Origin: Saprospiraceae bacterium
Lineage (GTDB): Bacteria > Bacteroidota > Bacteroidia > Chitinophagales > Saprospiraceae
Assembly: GCA_016715985.1 (NCBI GenBank)
Contig: JADJXD010000001.1
Span: forward strand, 3,596,001 to 3,660,000
Direction of reading: 5' to 3'
DNA length: 64,000 bases
Positions 1-9,101 of the stretch are shown here, one piece after another. The notes beneath the pieces were generated by a model. The model made no database searches. It saw only the letters and a list, made by a program, of their open reading frames with translations, and had not been told where the DNA came from. Positions within the stretch are counted from its first letter, which is position 1. Every line of letters begins with the position of its first letter. Both the position numbers and the translations under genes were made by a program.

Positions 1-643
1 ACAAAAGCCGGACTTCAGTTATCATATGGAAGAAAATGGCAAATTCGGACCCAATCAATATTTTTGGTCTTTTACAGCATCACCAAAAGAGTCTTTTTTT
101 TCACCAAGAGTGTCCGGAGTACAGAGATTATGGAACGGAAATACTCTGGTATGTGAAGGAAATAATGGCAGATTTTTTGAATTAACTCCTGAAAAGGAAA
201 TAGTCTGGGAGTATGTCAATCCGGTGAATGGTTTTGGGATAATACCACAGGGTTCTGATCCTGTAAGCAATGATGTATTCAAAATATCACGATATCCGGT
301 TGATTTTGCGGGATTTTTTGAAAAGACCTTGATCCCGGGTGATATGCTTGAATCAAATTCCATTCCTTTCGAATGTCAGACATCACACACGCAGGATGAA
401 ATCACTCCGGCAATCTATGTACATCAAAACCCGGTTCATGATCAGATTAGAGTTATAAATCCTGAGATGCAATCACTCAATCTTTATTTAATGGATGTAA
501 CAGGGAAACAAGTGTTGAATAAAACAGCGTATAATCAAACAATAGAATTGAATGTTTCTGATTTCCCGCAAGGAAGTTATTTTTTAAAAATTTCTGATAT
601 TCGTTCCGGAATTATATTTAAGTTTGTCATTCTTAAAATTTAA
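1..643 (+). CDS. Arylsulfotransferase-like secreted protein, 3' part, with T9SS sorting domain
   Basis: The frame is open from base 2 with no stop, so this is the C-terminal part of a gene beginning outside the window; the ATG at 26 is only internal. It aligns with the C-terminal half of the next gene: both share the FELTP(E/D)K(E/Q)IVWEY repeat followed by a RYP motif, as in the beta-propeller of arylsulfotransferase (ASST)-type proteins. The last 80 or so residues contain QNPVHD and end in FVILKI, a type A T9SS sorting domain, so the mature protein is probably exported and attached to the surface. The stop lies 2 bases before the next ATG, suggesting a tandem operon of paralogues. Sulfotransferase activity is inferred from the fold only. 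Confidence 0.8.
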   Translation, partial: QKPDFSYHMEENGKFGPNQYFWSFTASPKESFFSPRVSGVQRLWNGNTLVCEGNNGRFFELTPEKEIVWEYVNPVNGFGIIPQGSDPVSNDVFKISRYPVDFAGFFEKTLIPGDMLESNSIPFECQTSHTQDEITPAIYVHQNPVHDQIRVINPEMQSLNLYLMDVTGKQVLNKTAYNQTIELNVSDFPQGSYFLKISDIRSGIIFKFVILKI

Positions 644-645
644 AA

Positions 646-2304
646 ATGAAAATAAATCAATTTTTTCTGATTCTTTTGTTCGGTACAGGATGGTTATCTG
701 CTCAGAATACTGTTGGTCTGCTCTCTTATAAAAGTGACAAAGCTTTTGAAGGTTACAATTTGATTTATCCGCATAATCAGGGAAATACATATCTTTTGAA
801 TAATTGCGGAGAAGTGGTTCACATCTGGGAGGATGGATTTGAATGGCATCCGGGTATTACCGCCTACCTTACACCTGAAGGAAATCTTATCAGAGCCAAA
901 AGATTGAAAAATACCAGTCAGGACACGATAAACGGAGGCGGAAGTGGTGCCATTGTAGAAATCAAAGATTGGGAAAATAATCTGCTGTGGTCTTACACGT
1001 TGAACAATTCAAAAAGAAGACTTCATCACGATATCGCACCAATGCCCAATGGTAATATTCTGGTGTTGGCTTGGGAGCCAAAAAACAGATCAGAAATAGT
1101 TAAAGCGGGTAGAGACACAACCAGATTTAATGAAAACAGACTTTTTTCAGAAGTGATCATGGAGATAGACCCCAAAACAGATCAGGTGGTATGGGAATGG
1201 AATCTCTGGGATCATTTGGTTCAAAATTTTGATAATACAAAAGATAATTTTGGCAATGTTGCTGAAAGACCTGGTAAAATAGATATCAATTACCAATCTA
1301 TCACCGGATCAGTAACATGGATGCATGCCAATGCTATTCATTACAATCCCTTTTTGGATCAGATCATGGTTAGTATTCCTACTTATGAAGAGATATGGAT
1401 CATTGATCACAGCACCACAACATCGCAGGCAGCAGGATCAACAGGTGGACTGTCCGGCACGGGTGGTGATTTGATGTATCGTTGGGGGAATGCCCGAACT
1501 TATCAAAAAGGAGATGTACTCCCGCAGAAATTATTTTTTCAGCATGATAGTCACTGGGTGCTTGATTTTGTTTCTCAGGCAGATCCTAATTTTGGCAATA
1601 TTGCGGTCTTTAATAACAGAGCTGGCAGCGATTTTTCTACAGCCAATATTTTTACCCCACCGTGGGATATGTATGAATGGAAATACACGATGGTAAACGG
1701 CGTGTGGGGGCCAATGAATTTTTACGACACCTTTACACATCCGGTGCCGACCAATCTGTTCTCTGACGGATTATCCAGTGTACAATTTCTTCCAAACAGA
1801 AATGTATTAATCCATTCCGGCAGGCAGGGATACGCCTTTGAACTTACTCCGGACAAGCAAATCGTGTGGGAGTATAAAACTCCACTTAAAAATGGTCTTC
1901 CAGTCACACAAGGAAGCACTTTGGCTCTGAATGACAATCTCACTTTCAGGATGCAAAGATATCCTGCTACATTCAAAGCATTTGAAGGAAGAGATCTGAG
2001 CTCAAAAGGCTACATCGAAGAAGAGCCGGATATAGATTACTGTTTCAGATTGGTCAGCGCTCAAAATGAAAAGATTAATAACAAGTTGGATTTAAAACTC
2101 TTCCCCAATCCTTCAACAGGAATGTTACATTTCGAATGGAACAAAAACACCACAGGTACCATAATGGATATTAGCGGTACAGTTTGTCAAACAGTAACTA
2201 TCCATGAAGGCTTGAATACTATTATTACTGATAAGTTTAAAAACGGGCTTTATTTTATGGTAGTAGATGATATTACAGTAAAAGCCTTTAATGTTTCCCG
2301 TTAA
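646..2304 (+). CDS. Arylsulfotransferase-like (ASST) secreted protein with T9SS sorting domain
   Basis: 552 residues. An N-terminal signal peptide (MKINQFFLILLFGTGWLSAQ) is followed by a repeat-rich beta-propeller with several IVWEW/IVWEY-type blades and conserved His motifs (LHHDIAPMPNGN, WMHANAIHYNP, FFQHDSHW), as in the arylsulfotransferase superfamily. The C-terminal 75 residues begin with LKLFPNPSTGMLHFEW and form a T9SS type A domain that would be removed on export. It starts 2 bases after its upstream paralogue, so the two are probably co-transcribed. Whether it moves sulfate between phenolic compounds or is only a structural propeller cannot be decided from sequence. Confidence 0.82.
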   Translation: MKINQFFLILLFGTGWLSAQNTVGLLSYKSDKAFEGYNLIYPHNQGNTYLLNNCGEVVHIWEDGFEWHPGITAYLTPEGNLIRAKRLKNTSQDTINGGGSGAIVEIKDWENNLLWSYTLNNSKRRLHHDIAPMPNGNILVLAWEPKNRSEIVKAGRDTTRFNENRLFSEVIMEIDPKTDQVVWEWNLWDHLVQNFDNTKDNFGNVAERPGKIDINYQSITGSVTWMHANAIHYNPFLDQIMVSIPTYEEIWIIDHSTTTSQAAGSTGGLSGTGGDLMYRWGNARTYQKGDVLPQKLFFQHDSHWVLDFVSQADPNFGNIAVFNNRAGSDFSTANIFTPPWDMYEWKYTMVNGVWGPMNFYDTFTHPVPTNLFSDGLSSVQFLPNRNVLIHSGRQGYAFELTPDKQIVWEYKTPLKNGLPVTQGSTLALNDNLTFRMQRYPATFKAFEGRDLSSKGYIEEEPDIDYCFRLVSAQNEKINNKLDLKLFPNPSTGMLHFEWNKNTTGTIMDISGTVCQTVTIHEGLNTIITDKFKNGLYFMVVDDITVKAFNVSR

Positions 2305-2397
2305 TTGATTACTTCCTAAAGTAGGAACCCAGATATTTAATCACCTTTTTATAAGCGTTTATAACATAACCCACATTTTTGTAATAAAATATTTTAA

Positions 2398-2512
2398 GTG
2401 GGATGGTCGTCCCTTGAGGGATAGAGCCCGCCTGCACACTGAGTCGGGCAGGTCAGCCTGCTCCGAAGCGGGCAGGCCCGCCTGCTCCGAAGCGGGCAGG
2501 GGTAAAGGGAAG
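2398..2512. repeat. GC-rich dispersed palindromic repeat, copy 1
   Basis: Much more GC-rich than its surroundings. It contains GGGATGGTCGTCCCTTGAGGG and then two exact copies (2456-2475, 2480-2499) of a 20-mer built from CCTGCTCCGAAGCGGGCAG. A reverse-oriented copy lies at 48262-48343 and shorter relatives of its first part at 44167-44206 and 44346-44386. The gap 2305-2600 holds no supported gene. Confidence 0.75.
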
Positions 2513-2600
2513 CATTGCTATTATTATTTAAAAACTATGCAATTCTATCCTACAATGCAATGTGTAATGAACAAATTTATAAAGGACTAATAGAAACAAT

Positions 2601-2635
2601 AAAAAAAGGCATCCGATTCAAAACCGGATGCCTTT
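2601..2635 (-). terminator. Intrinsic terminator downstream of L25
   Basis: Perfect 8-bp stem GGCATCCG / CGGATGCC (2608-2615 and 2625-2632) with a 9-nt loop. On the minus strand it is followed by a run of T (A-run 2601-2607 on the plus strand). It lies 30 bp past the stop of the L25 gene. Confidence 0.85.
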
Positions 2636-2666
2636 CGTATATTGTCGGAAACCAATATTTTAATGA

Positions 2667-3275
2667 TTATTTTTTCTTCTTAGCACCTTTATCGGCAGCT
2701 TTTGCTTCAGCAGCAGCGGCAGCTTTCAATGCTCTTGGAATCTCAATCAAAGCTACGGGTGTAGCAGGATTATTTAATATTTCAACTCCTTTAGGTACGA
2801 TGATCTCTTTTACCCTCAATGCCTGACCTAAGTCTAACTTGGAGATATCAGCTTTCAACTCGTCCACAAGAAACTCAGGAGTTGTTTTTATTTTGATTTT
2901 TCTGACTTGTTGAATAAGTTTACCGCCCACTTTTACACCTGGTGATACACCTTTAAATCTTAGAGGAATATCTACTTTTATTGGCGTTTTGTCTGCAAGC
3001 AACAGAAAGTCTATATGTAAAATTGCTTCTGTTACCGGATGCAGTTGATATGATTTTAAGATTGCTTTGGAGTGATTACCATCAATTTCCAAATCGGCTA
3101 ATTTGAAATCAGGCGTGTAAATGATAGTTTTTACGGAAGCAGGTGTCACACTAAAATGAGTTACTTCTTTACCACCATACAAGACAGCGGGAATTAATCC
3201 ATTTTGTCTGTCATTTCTGGAGCCTTTTTTACCGGTTTCCGGCCTTTTTGTACCTTGAATTGCTACTGATATCAT
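2667..3275 (-). CDS. rplY: 50S ribosomal protein L25 (CTC form)
   Basis: 202 residues. The N-terminal L25 domain (residues 1-90) carries GKKGSRNDRQNGLIPAVLYGG, the hallmark 5S-rRNA-binding segment, and is followed by the beta-rich TL5/CTC C-terminal domain (HIDFLLLADKTPIKVDIPL). The protein ends in an Ala/Lys-rich tail, common in Bacteroidota L25. The length fits the long CTC type rather than the 95-residue E. coli type. Transcription probably starts at a TATCTTTG element 33 bp upstream and ends at the hairpin at 2601-2635. Confidence 0.95.
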   Translation of the reverse strand: MISVAIQGTKRPETGKKGSRNDRQNGLIPAVLYGGKEVTHFSVTPASVKTIIYTPDFKLADLEIDGNHSKAILKSYQLHPVTEAILHIDFLLLADKTPIKVDIPLRFKGVSPGVKVGGKLIQQVRKIKIKTTPEFLVDELKADISKLDLGQALRVKEIIVPKGVEILNNPATPVALIEIPRALKAAAAAEAKAADKGAKKKK

Positions 3276-3307
3276 AATTAAAACTTGACGTTATTCAAAA
3301 AGAGTCG

Positions 3308-3315
3308 CAAAGATA
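3308..3315 (-). promoter_or_regulatory. Putative -7 element for rplY
   Basis: CAAAGATA on the plus strand reads TATCTTTG on the minus strand, matching the Bacteroidota TAnnTTTG element, 33 bp before the L25 start codon. No clear -33 TTG was found at the usual spacing. Confidence 0.5.
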
Positions 3316-3355
3316 ATATTATTCCTGATTGTGAAGTAATATTTTAATTATTTTT

Positions 3356-4297
3356 TTAACTCAATTCTTTATCCACGAATAATGCGGCAATGGACTTGTA
3401 CTCATGTGTATTTCGGATGGCTCTCGCAAAAAGTTTGGCGGACGAAAGTACTTTAATCTTATCTGTTTGTTTTTGGAGCGGAATACTATCTGTCACTATG
3501 ATTTCACTGATGGATGAGTTCTCGATATTTTCATAAGCCTTTCCGGAAAGCACCGGGTGTGTGAGAATAGCTCTCACGCTTTTTGCACCTTTCTCTATCA
3601 GTGCATCTGAGGCTTTACACAAAGTCCCGGCAGTATCTATAATGTCATCCACAAGTATTACATCTGCTCCGGTAACATCTCCGATCACTGTGATGGCCGC
3701 AACTTCATTGGCTATTCGACGCTCTTTATCGCAAATAACCAGATCCCTCTGAAAATATTTTGCATAACTACGAGCTCTTTTTACACCGCCTACATCAGGT
3801 GAAGCAAATGTGACATTACTAAGATCCATCTTTGCCAGATAGGGCATAAATATGGCTTCACTTTTCAGGTGATCTACCGGAATATCAAAAAATCCCTGAA
3901 TCTGCTCTGCATGAAGATCCATCGTCATTATTCTGTTTACACCGGAAGCCTGTAGGATATTGGCCACTAATTTTGCTGAAATCGGTACTCTGGGTTTGTC
4001 TTTACGATCCTGACGGGCATAACCAAAATATGGAATCACTGCTGTAATGTAGCCTGCCGATGCTCTTTTGGCAGAATCAATCATCAGGAGCAGTTCCATA
4101 ATATTTTCTGCGGAACCAAAGGTAGATGATATAAAAAATACGTAGGATCCTCTTACGGATTCATTGATGATCACCTGCATTTCTCCGTCGCTGAATCGCT
4201 TAACGGTAATATCTCCCAAAGGATATCCATAATAATCAGCGATTTTTTCTGCTACGGGTTTGGAGTAAGTACCGGAGAAAAGTTTTACTTCAGGCAT
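3356..4297 (-). CDS. prs: Ribose-phosphate pyrophosphokinase (PRPP synthetase)
   Basis: 313 residues, the usual length for class I PRPP synthetases. It converts ribose 5-phosphate and ATP to PRPP for nucleotide, histidine and tryptophan synthesis. Visible motifs are YFGYARQDRKDKPRVPISAK (ATP and flexible loop), MTMDLHAEQIQGFF, and the PRPP-binding loop VILVDDIIDTAGTL. It lies directly upstream of rplY on the same strand, a frequent pairing in bacteria. A TAATTTTG element lies 22 bp upstream. Confidence 0.96.
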   Translation of the reverse strand: MPEVKLFSGTYSKPVAEKIADYYGYPLGDITVKRFSDGEMQVIINESVRGSYVFFISSTFGSAENIMELLLMIDSAKRASAGYITAVIPYFGYARQDRKDKPRVPISAKLVANILQASGVNRIMTMDLHAEQIQGFFDIPVDHLKSEAIFMPYLAKMDLSNVTFASPDVGGVKRARSYAKYFQRDLVICDKERRIANEVAAITVIGDVTGADVILVDDIIDTAGTLCKASDALIEKGAKSVRAILTHPVLSGKAYENIENSSISEIIVTDSIPLQKQTDKIKVLSSAKLFARAIRNTHEYKSIAALFVDKELS

Positions 4298-4318
4298 GGT
4301 GGTGTGATTTATTTAACG

Positions 4319-4326
4319 CAAAATTA
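4319..4326 (-). promoter_or_regulatory. Putative -7 element for prs
   Basis: Minus-strand TAATTTTG matches TAnnTTTG, about 22 bp before the prs start codon. The -33 element is not evident. Confidence 0.45.
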
Positions 4327-4474
4327 ATAATAATGCTAAAACCATTGTCACCTAAACAGACTAATTTCAATAAAAGATTGCATATGATGGCATTTAAAAC
4401 CATACAAAATCAATATTGGCTTGTTAGGGATTTTGTATGAGCGGCTTGAAGATTAAAAAAGCCGAATATTTTGG

Positions 4475-4735
4475 TTAAAATGGAAGCTTGGGGATAGAAT
4501 GAATCTTCTGTTCCAAATCAGGAGATACCGGTGCCCTTCTAATGTTTTTGCGGATCATTTCCCGGAATTTAATTTCATTTTGGATAAAATTATCTAATTC
4601 CGGGTTCTGCGCTGCTTTGTCTTTCAACTTCTTTATATCTTCCGACGGTAGCTCATTGTCAATCAGTTGGTTGATTTTTCTTTTCCACATTTCACTGGGT
4701 TGATAATTTATCATCTTTATGCTTTTTATTTTCAA
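4475..4735 (-). CDS. Small protein downstream of the sigma factor, possible anti-sigma partner
   Basis: 86 residues, or 79 if it starts at the Met of MINYQPSEMW. It is charged and helical, with NQLIDNELPSEDIKKL resembling the start of short anti-sigma factors, but it lacks the zinc-binding HxxxCxxC signature and any membrane segment. It begins 15 bp after the sigma-factor stop, so the two are probably co-expressed. The anti-sigma role is inferred from position and the N-terminal pattern only. Confidence 0.6.
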   Translation of the reverse strand: MKIKSIKMINYQPSEMWKRKINQLIDNELPSEDIKKLKDKAAQNPELDNFIQNEIKFREMIRKNIRRAPVSPDLEQKIHSIPKLPF

Positions 4736-4750
4736 TTTCTCAAATCAAGT

Positions 4751-5524
4751 TCAATCAGGGTGATCATTTCTATGACCTCGTTTATCTTCATAGCCAAGGT
4801 TTGTGGCATATTTTTTTAATTTCTCTTTAAGAACATTTCTTGCTCTGAATAACCTGGATCTGACAGTGCCAATGGGAAGATCGAGAATTTTAGAAATCTC
4901 ATCGTAAGAAAAACCCTCTACATCACAAAGCAGAATTACTGTTCGGAACTCATCGGGAAGTGAGTTTATCGCCATAGTAACTTCATCACCCATCAAACTG
5001 TCAAAAACATCCGGTTCAGGATGGCGCAATTGATTGCTTTTATAGCTGAGTATCAAATTTACAGTATCAATGGAAATATCCTCATTTCTGGATATATCTT
5101 CCGGTGACACAGATTCTAAATGTTTATTCCAGACTTTATAAATTATTTCGTCCGAAGGTAAATCTTTATATACATCAGACCTCTTGTCAGGATCTTCAAA
5201 GTTCAGGTTTTGGTATTCTTTAATACTTTTTCCGCTGGCTTCAAGATAGTGAACCGCATTTTCAAAATCAACTTTTACCGGCATCTTGCTTTTCTTGCGG
5301 TATTCGTTGATGTATGCGTTTTTCAGGATTTTAAACAACCATGCTTTTCCATTAGTTCCCGAAATATAATTTTCTATAAATTTATGTGCCTTCATGTAAG
5401 TCTCCTGTACGAGATCATTGGCATCGTCTTCATTAAAAGTTAAGTGAAATGCAAAGGTTTTCAGGGCTTCCAGGTGTGGAAACAATTCTTCTTCAAAAAC
5501 TTTCTGATTTTTACTTTTAGACAC
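4751..5524 (-). CDS. ECF-type RNA polymerase sigma factor with long linker
   Basis: 257 residues against about 170-200 for typical ECF sigma factors. Region 2 lies in residues 15-80 (DANDLVQETYMKAHKF, GKAWLFKILKNAYINEYRKK) and region 4 in 185-245 (SLPDEFRTVILLCDVEGFSY, DLPIGTVRSRLFRAR). Between them is about 100 residues of extra acidic sequence with its own helical stretch (EIIYKVWNKHLESVSPEDI). The cognate promoter is unknown. The downstream 86-residue gene may encode its regulator. Confidence 0.9.
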   Translation of the reverse strand: MSKSKNQKVFEEELFPHLEALKTFAFHLTFNEDDANDLVQETYMKAHKFIENYISGTNGKAWLFKILKNAYINEYRKKSKMPVKVDFENAVHYLEASGKSIKEYQNLNFEDPDKRSDVYKDLPSDEIIYKVWNKHLESVSPEDISRNEDISIDTVNLILSYKSNQLRHPEPDVFDSLMGDEVTMAINSLPDEFRTVILLCDVEGFSYDEISKILDLPIGTVRSRLFRARNVLKEKLKKYATNLGYEDKRGHRNDHPD

Positions 5525-5610
5525 ACTTATTCTTAAAAAAATGCAAATATAAATTAAAAAGCTAATTACTAAATGGATAGCTACATTTTAAATATTTATC
5601 AGATACACAT

Positions 5611-6252
5611 TCATTTCGAAAATTCAAAGATCTGATTATCACCTACAACATAAACTTTATCGCCTTCCCGAGGCTCCACAGTTTTAATGCCTGTAAAATG
5701 CCCGAATGCCGGAATTAACGCATTGTGAATGCCAAACAGAAAACAAGGAAGCCTTAAATATTGCCTGCCTTTTCCCCGTAAAATGACTCCGGGATGAATA
5801 TGTCCTGCAATATTGTAAAAATGATTGTTTATATAATCCAAGGGCTCATGGGTAAAAAGAATTTCATTAAATTTCAACTCTTCTACTACTACTATTCCCG
5901 CATCTGCATAACATTGATCACTAAGTATATCGTGATTTCCTTTTATAAGTGTAAAGGCGATTTCTTTTCGACTTTTAACATAATGGCTAAATTGCTCCCA
6001 AATATTATTATGAACAGAATGAAAAAGGTCACCCAAAAACCAGACATCAGATGGTGTATATTTCTCAATGGCAGAAGACAGCATTTGCATACTGGTACCT
6101 TCAGATGCAGCGGGTACTGCGATGCCCGAGTTTCTGAAGTGGGTTACTTTGCCCAGGTGCAGGTCTGAAATAACCAAAGTTCTACTTTCCTTTATAAAGA
6201 TAGCTTTCTCCGGGAGCAATTGCAGATGAACGTCTTTGATTTTTATTTCCAA
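5611..6252 (-). CDS. pdeM: PdeM-like metallophosphoesterase (ligase-associated DNA damage response type)
   Basis: 213 residues. Calcineurin-type metal-binding motifs appear in order: SDLHLGK (Asp30, His32), FLGDLFHS, KGNHD and AGHIHPG. Size and motif spacing match the ligase-associated endonuclease/phosphoesterase PdeM rather than nucleotidases or cyclic-nucleotide diesterases. In many genomes this family sits beside an ATP-dependent DNA ligase and a helicase; neither is present here, so the DNA-repair role rests on family similarity alone. It is divergent from metG. Confidence 0.8.
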   Translation of the reverse strand: MEIKIKDVHLQLLPEKAIFIKESRTLVISDLHLGKVTHFRNSGIAVPAASEGTSMQMLSSAIEKYTPSDVWFLGDLFHSVHNNIWEQFSHYVKSRKEIAFTLIKGNHDILSDQCYADAGIVVVEELKFNEILFTHEPLDYINNHFYNIAGHIHPGVILRGKGRQYLRLPCFLFGIHNALIPAFGHFTGIKTVEPREGDKVYVVGDNQIFEFSK

Positions 6253-6351
6253 TGCTTACAACAAAATATTTTTACGGCCTAAATAAAAGTCTATAACACA
6301 TTTGTAGTTTCTTAGTTGGATAATTTCTTCAATTCATTTTATCAATATTGC

Positions 6352-6359
6352 TATCTTTG
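6352..6359 (+). promoter_or_regulatory. Putative -7 element for metG
   Basis: TATCTTTG matches TAnnTTTG and lies 18 bp before the ATG at 6378. It lies downstream of the alternative TTG at 6348, which argues that translation starts at 6378. Confidence 0.55.
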
Positions 6360-6377
6360 CGACTTCAAAATTTGAAC

Positions 6378-8528
6378 ATGAGGCAGTTTAAAAGATATTT
6401 GGTTACTTCCGCTTTACCTTACGCCAATGGTCCGCTACATATCGGGCATCTGGCGGGAGCATACCTTTCTGCGGATGTTTATGTGCGTTTTCAGCGGCTG
6501 ATGGGCAAAGACATCCTATTTGTATGCGGGTCAGATGAACATGGTGCTGCTATCACCATAAAAGCAATGAAAGAAGGCCTGACGCCTCAACAGATAGTAG
6601 ATAAATATCACCTGCTTTTTGAAGATACTTTTAAGAGAATAGGTGTTTCCTTTGATATGTATCATAGGACTTCTGCTCTTCTTCACCATGAGACATCTCA
6701 GGAATTTTTCACCACACTTTACAAAAAGGGTGAATTTATAGAAAAAGAAACGGAACAATACTTCGATAACTATGCCGGACAGTTTCTGGCTGACAGGTAT
6801 ATTACAGGTACTTGTCCCAAATGTGGTCACGATGAAGCTTATGGTGACCAATGCGAAAAATGTGGTTCTTCCTTAAACCCAACAGATCTTATCAACCCTA
6901 AATCGACCTTGTCAGGGGAGAAACCGGTTTTGAAAAAAACCAAACATTGGTATCTGCCATTAGATAAATATGAAGCCTGGCTCAAGGATTGGATCCATAG
7001 CGGAAACCTGGAAGGTGAACATCTGCACGATCCTGAAGACTGGAAAAATCATGTATTGGGCCAGTGTAAATCCTGGCTGGATGGCGGATTACAACCACGA
7101 GCGATGACCAGAGATCTGGATTGGGGTGTGGACGTGCCACATGATATTCCGGGGCATGAAGGAAAAAAATTGTATGTTTGGATGGATGCGCCTATCGGTT
7201 ATATTTCATCCACGAGACAATGGGCAGCCGATAAAGGAAAGGACTGGAAAAAGTATTGGCAAAGTAAAGATTCAGCTCTGATACATTTTATAGGGAAGGA
7301 CAATATTGTATTTCATTGCCTGATATTTCCGGCGATCCTGAAAGCACACGGCAAATATAATCTTCCATTTAATGTCCCGGCCAATCAATTCATGAATCTG
7401 GAAGGCCGCAAGATATCCACTTCCAAAAACTGGGCGGTATGGGTGCACGAATATCTGGATGAAATGCCGGGTAAAGAAGATGAGCTGCGATATGCGATGA
7501 TTAAAAATATGCCCGAACTGAAAGACAGTGAATTTACATGGAAAGGATATCAGGATGCCAATAATAATGAATTAGTCAATAATCTGGCTAATTTTGTAAA
7601 CAGAGTGGTCGTTCTGACGCATAAGTTTTATGATGGTAAAGTACCGGGATTTGATGAAGACACCGATTTTGCCGGGCCGGATGACCAATATGACGCTACG
7701 TATCATGAGACAGAACTCCTCCGGCTTTTTGATGACATACAGGAATTGAGTGACTACATCAGAAAGTTTGATTTCCGATCCGGACTGAAAACCCTCATGG
7801 AAATATCCAGCAAAGGCAATCAGATTTTACAGTTTAATGAACCCTGGAAACAGATCAAAGAAAATCCTGAAGTGGTCAAAACGGTCATGAATTTGTGTCT
7901 GCAATATGTCACAGCACTGAGTGTGATCAGCAGACCATTTATGCCATTCACTTCAGACAAAGTCCGTCTTTTACTCAATCTGAAACCCATCACTGAAAAC
8001 GGCGAACTGAAAAAAATGCTCGATGACCTGAGCGAGGGCAAAGTATTAATCAAAGCAGGTACAAGGATTTCAGAACCTTTGCATCTGTTTTCAAGAATTG
8101 ATGATGCTGTTATTCAAAAACAAATCGAGAAACTGGAAGCTACAGAACAGACTTCCCAAAATAATGATATGAATACAGAAGTGCAATTTGAACCCTTAAA
8201 GGAAGAAATCACTTACGATGATTTTATAAAGATGGACATCCGTACAGCAACGATTATCGAAGCTGAAAGGATTCCGAAAGCGGATAAATTGCTGAAACTG
8301 ACATTGGATCTTGGTTTTGAGCGGAGGACAGTTGTCTCAGGGATTGCAGAACAATTTTCTCCTGAATCGGTTATAGGACAACAGGTCAGCTTGCTTGCAA
8401 ACTTAGCTCCCAGAAAACTGAGAGGTGTAGAATCACAAGGTATGATTCTGATGGCTGAAAACAGCGAGGGAAAATTAAGTTTTATCGCACCGGGAGAAAA
8501 TTTTGAAACCGGCAGGACTATAAAGTAA
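6378..8528 (+). CDS. metG: Methionyl-tRNA synthetase with C-terminal tRNA-binding domain
   Basis: 716 residues. The class I catalytic core has the HIGH motif as HIGH at residues 21-24 and the KMSKS loop as KISTSK at 345-350. A zinc-binding knuckle with CPKC and CEKC begins near residue 146. The last 110 residues (from about TYDDFIKMDIRTATI) form the EMAP/Trbp111-like tRNA-binding domain that also drives dimerisation. The frame could extend to a TTG at 6348, but the ATG at 6378 follows the promoter element and gives the usual N-terminus (RYLVTSALPYANGPLHIGH). A Fur-family gene follows after 7 bp. Confidence 0.97.
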   Translation: MRQFKRYLVTSALPYANGPLHIGHLAGAYLSADVYVRFQRLMGKDILFVCGSDEHGAAITIKAMKEGLTPQQIVDKYHLLFEDTFKRIGVSFDMYHRTSALLHHETSQEFFTTLYKKGEFIEKETEQYFDNYAGQFLADRYITGTCPKCGHDEAYGDQCEKCGSSLNPTDLINPKSTLSGEKPVLKKTKHWYLPLDKYEAWLKDWIHSGNLEGEHLHDPEDWKNHVLGQCKSWLDGGLQPRAMTRDLDWGVDVPHDIPGHEGKKLYVWMDAPIGYISSTRQWAADKGKDWKKYWQSKDSALIHFIGKDNIVFHCLIFPAILKAHGKYNLPFNVPANQFMNLEGRKISTSKNWAVWVHEYLDEMPGKEDELRYAMIKNMPELKDSEFTWKGYQDANNNELVNNLANFVNRVVVLTHKFYDGKVPGFDEDTDFAGPDDQYDATYHETELLRLFDDIQELSDYIRKFDFRSGLKTLMEISSKGNQILQFNEPWKQIKENPEVVKTVMNLCLQYVTALSVISRPFMPFTSDKVRLLLNLKPITENGELKKMLDDLSEGKVLIKAGTRISEPLHLFSRIDDAVIQKQIEKLEATEQTSQNNDMNTEVQFEPLKEEITYDDFIKMDIRTATIIEAERIPKADKLLKLTLDLGFERRTVVSGIAEQFSPESVIGQQVSLLANLAPRKLRGVESQGMILMAENSEGKLSFIAPGENFETGRTIK

Positions 8529-8535
8529 AAGTATT

Positions 8536-8943
8536 ATGGCAAATTCAGAAGCATTACTCAAGAAGCACAATATGCGAGTCACTCAATTCAGAGTGGACGT
8601 CGCCGATATCATTTCTGAATCTAAGCATGCCCTTTCCAGCAATGATATTGAAGCTCGGCTTCAGGATCCTGATCGCATCACCTTATACAGAACACTCAAA
8701 TCTTTTGAAGACAAAGGAATCATCCACAAAGCTATCGACGGTACCAATACCGCAAAATATGCCATGTGTGAATCCGGCTGTGATGAACACAAACATGAGC
8801 ATCAGCATCTGCACTTCCACTGTGACAGCTGCGGCAATACTTTTTGTGTGGAAGATGTCACCATTCCGGAAATCAGATTACCAAAGGGCTATTCACTAAC
8901 TGAAGTAAACATAATTGCTTCCGGTAAGTGTAAGGATTGTTGA
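8536..8943 (+). CDS. Fur-family metal-dependent transcriptional regulator
   Basis: 135 residues. It has an N-terminal winged helix (residues 8-75, with DRITLYRTLKSFEDKGI as recognition region) and a C-terminal metal-binding and dimerisation domain. The segment CDEHKHEHQHLHFHCDSC holds the His-rich sensory site; Cys96/Cys99 and the terminal Cys132/Cys135 form the structural zinc site. The pattern is closer to zinc (Zur) or peroxide (PerR) types than to iron-sensing Fur, but the metal cannot be decided. It starts 7 bp after metG and is probably co-transcribed with it. Island repeats begin just after its stop. Confidence 0.88.
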   Translation: MANSEALLKKHNMRVTQFRVDVADIISESKHALSSNDIEARLQDPDRITLYRTLKSFEDKGIIHKAIDGTNTAKYAMCESGCDEHKHEHQHLHFHCDSCGNTFCVEDVTIPEIRLPKGYSLTEVNIIASGKCKDC

Positions 8944-8948
8944 TTCTC

Positions 8949-9024
8949 GCTGGAGGTAGAAGATTGTATCTTCGATCTATGTAACTCACTCTACTGCTGG
9001 TCGAGGTTTTCAAGTTCGATCTTT
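8949..9024. repeat. Island palindromic repeat A, two copies (8949-8981, 8994-9024)
   Basis: Two degenerate copies of a roughly 32-bp element whose consensus is CTGCTGGTCGAAGTTTGTAA followed by CTTCGATCTATG. They mark the left edge of the repeat-bearing island, directly after the Fur-family gene. Confidence 0.7.
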
Positions 9025-9101
9025 GCCTTTTTATCGATGATCGAAATTTACTACTTTGATCTTTAACTTTCAAATTCAAAGAAATTTCTCAGATGTAAGA
9101 G

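Noticed and set aside
2515..2826. 103-codon ORF overlapping L25 on the other strand
   Set aside because: Its 3' half is the antisense of the L25 C-terminal Ala/Lys tail and it reads across the terminator.
4442..4464. Hairpin CGGCTT / AAGCCG after the small anti-sigma-like gene
   Set aside because: Short stem with an 11-nt loop and no following T-run on the minus strand; too weak to call a terminator.
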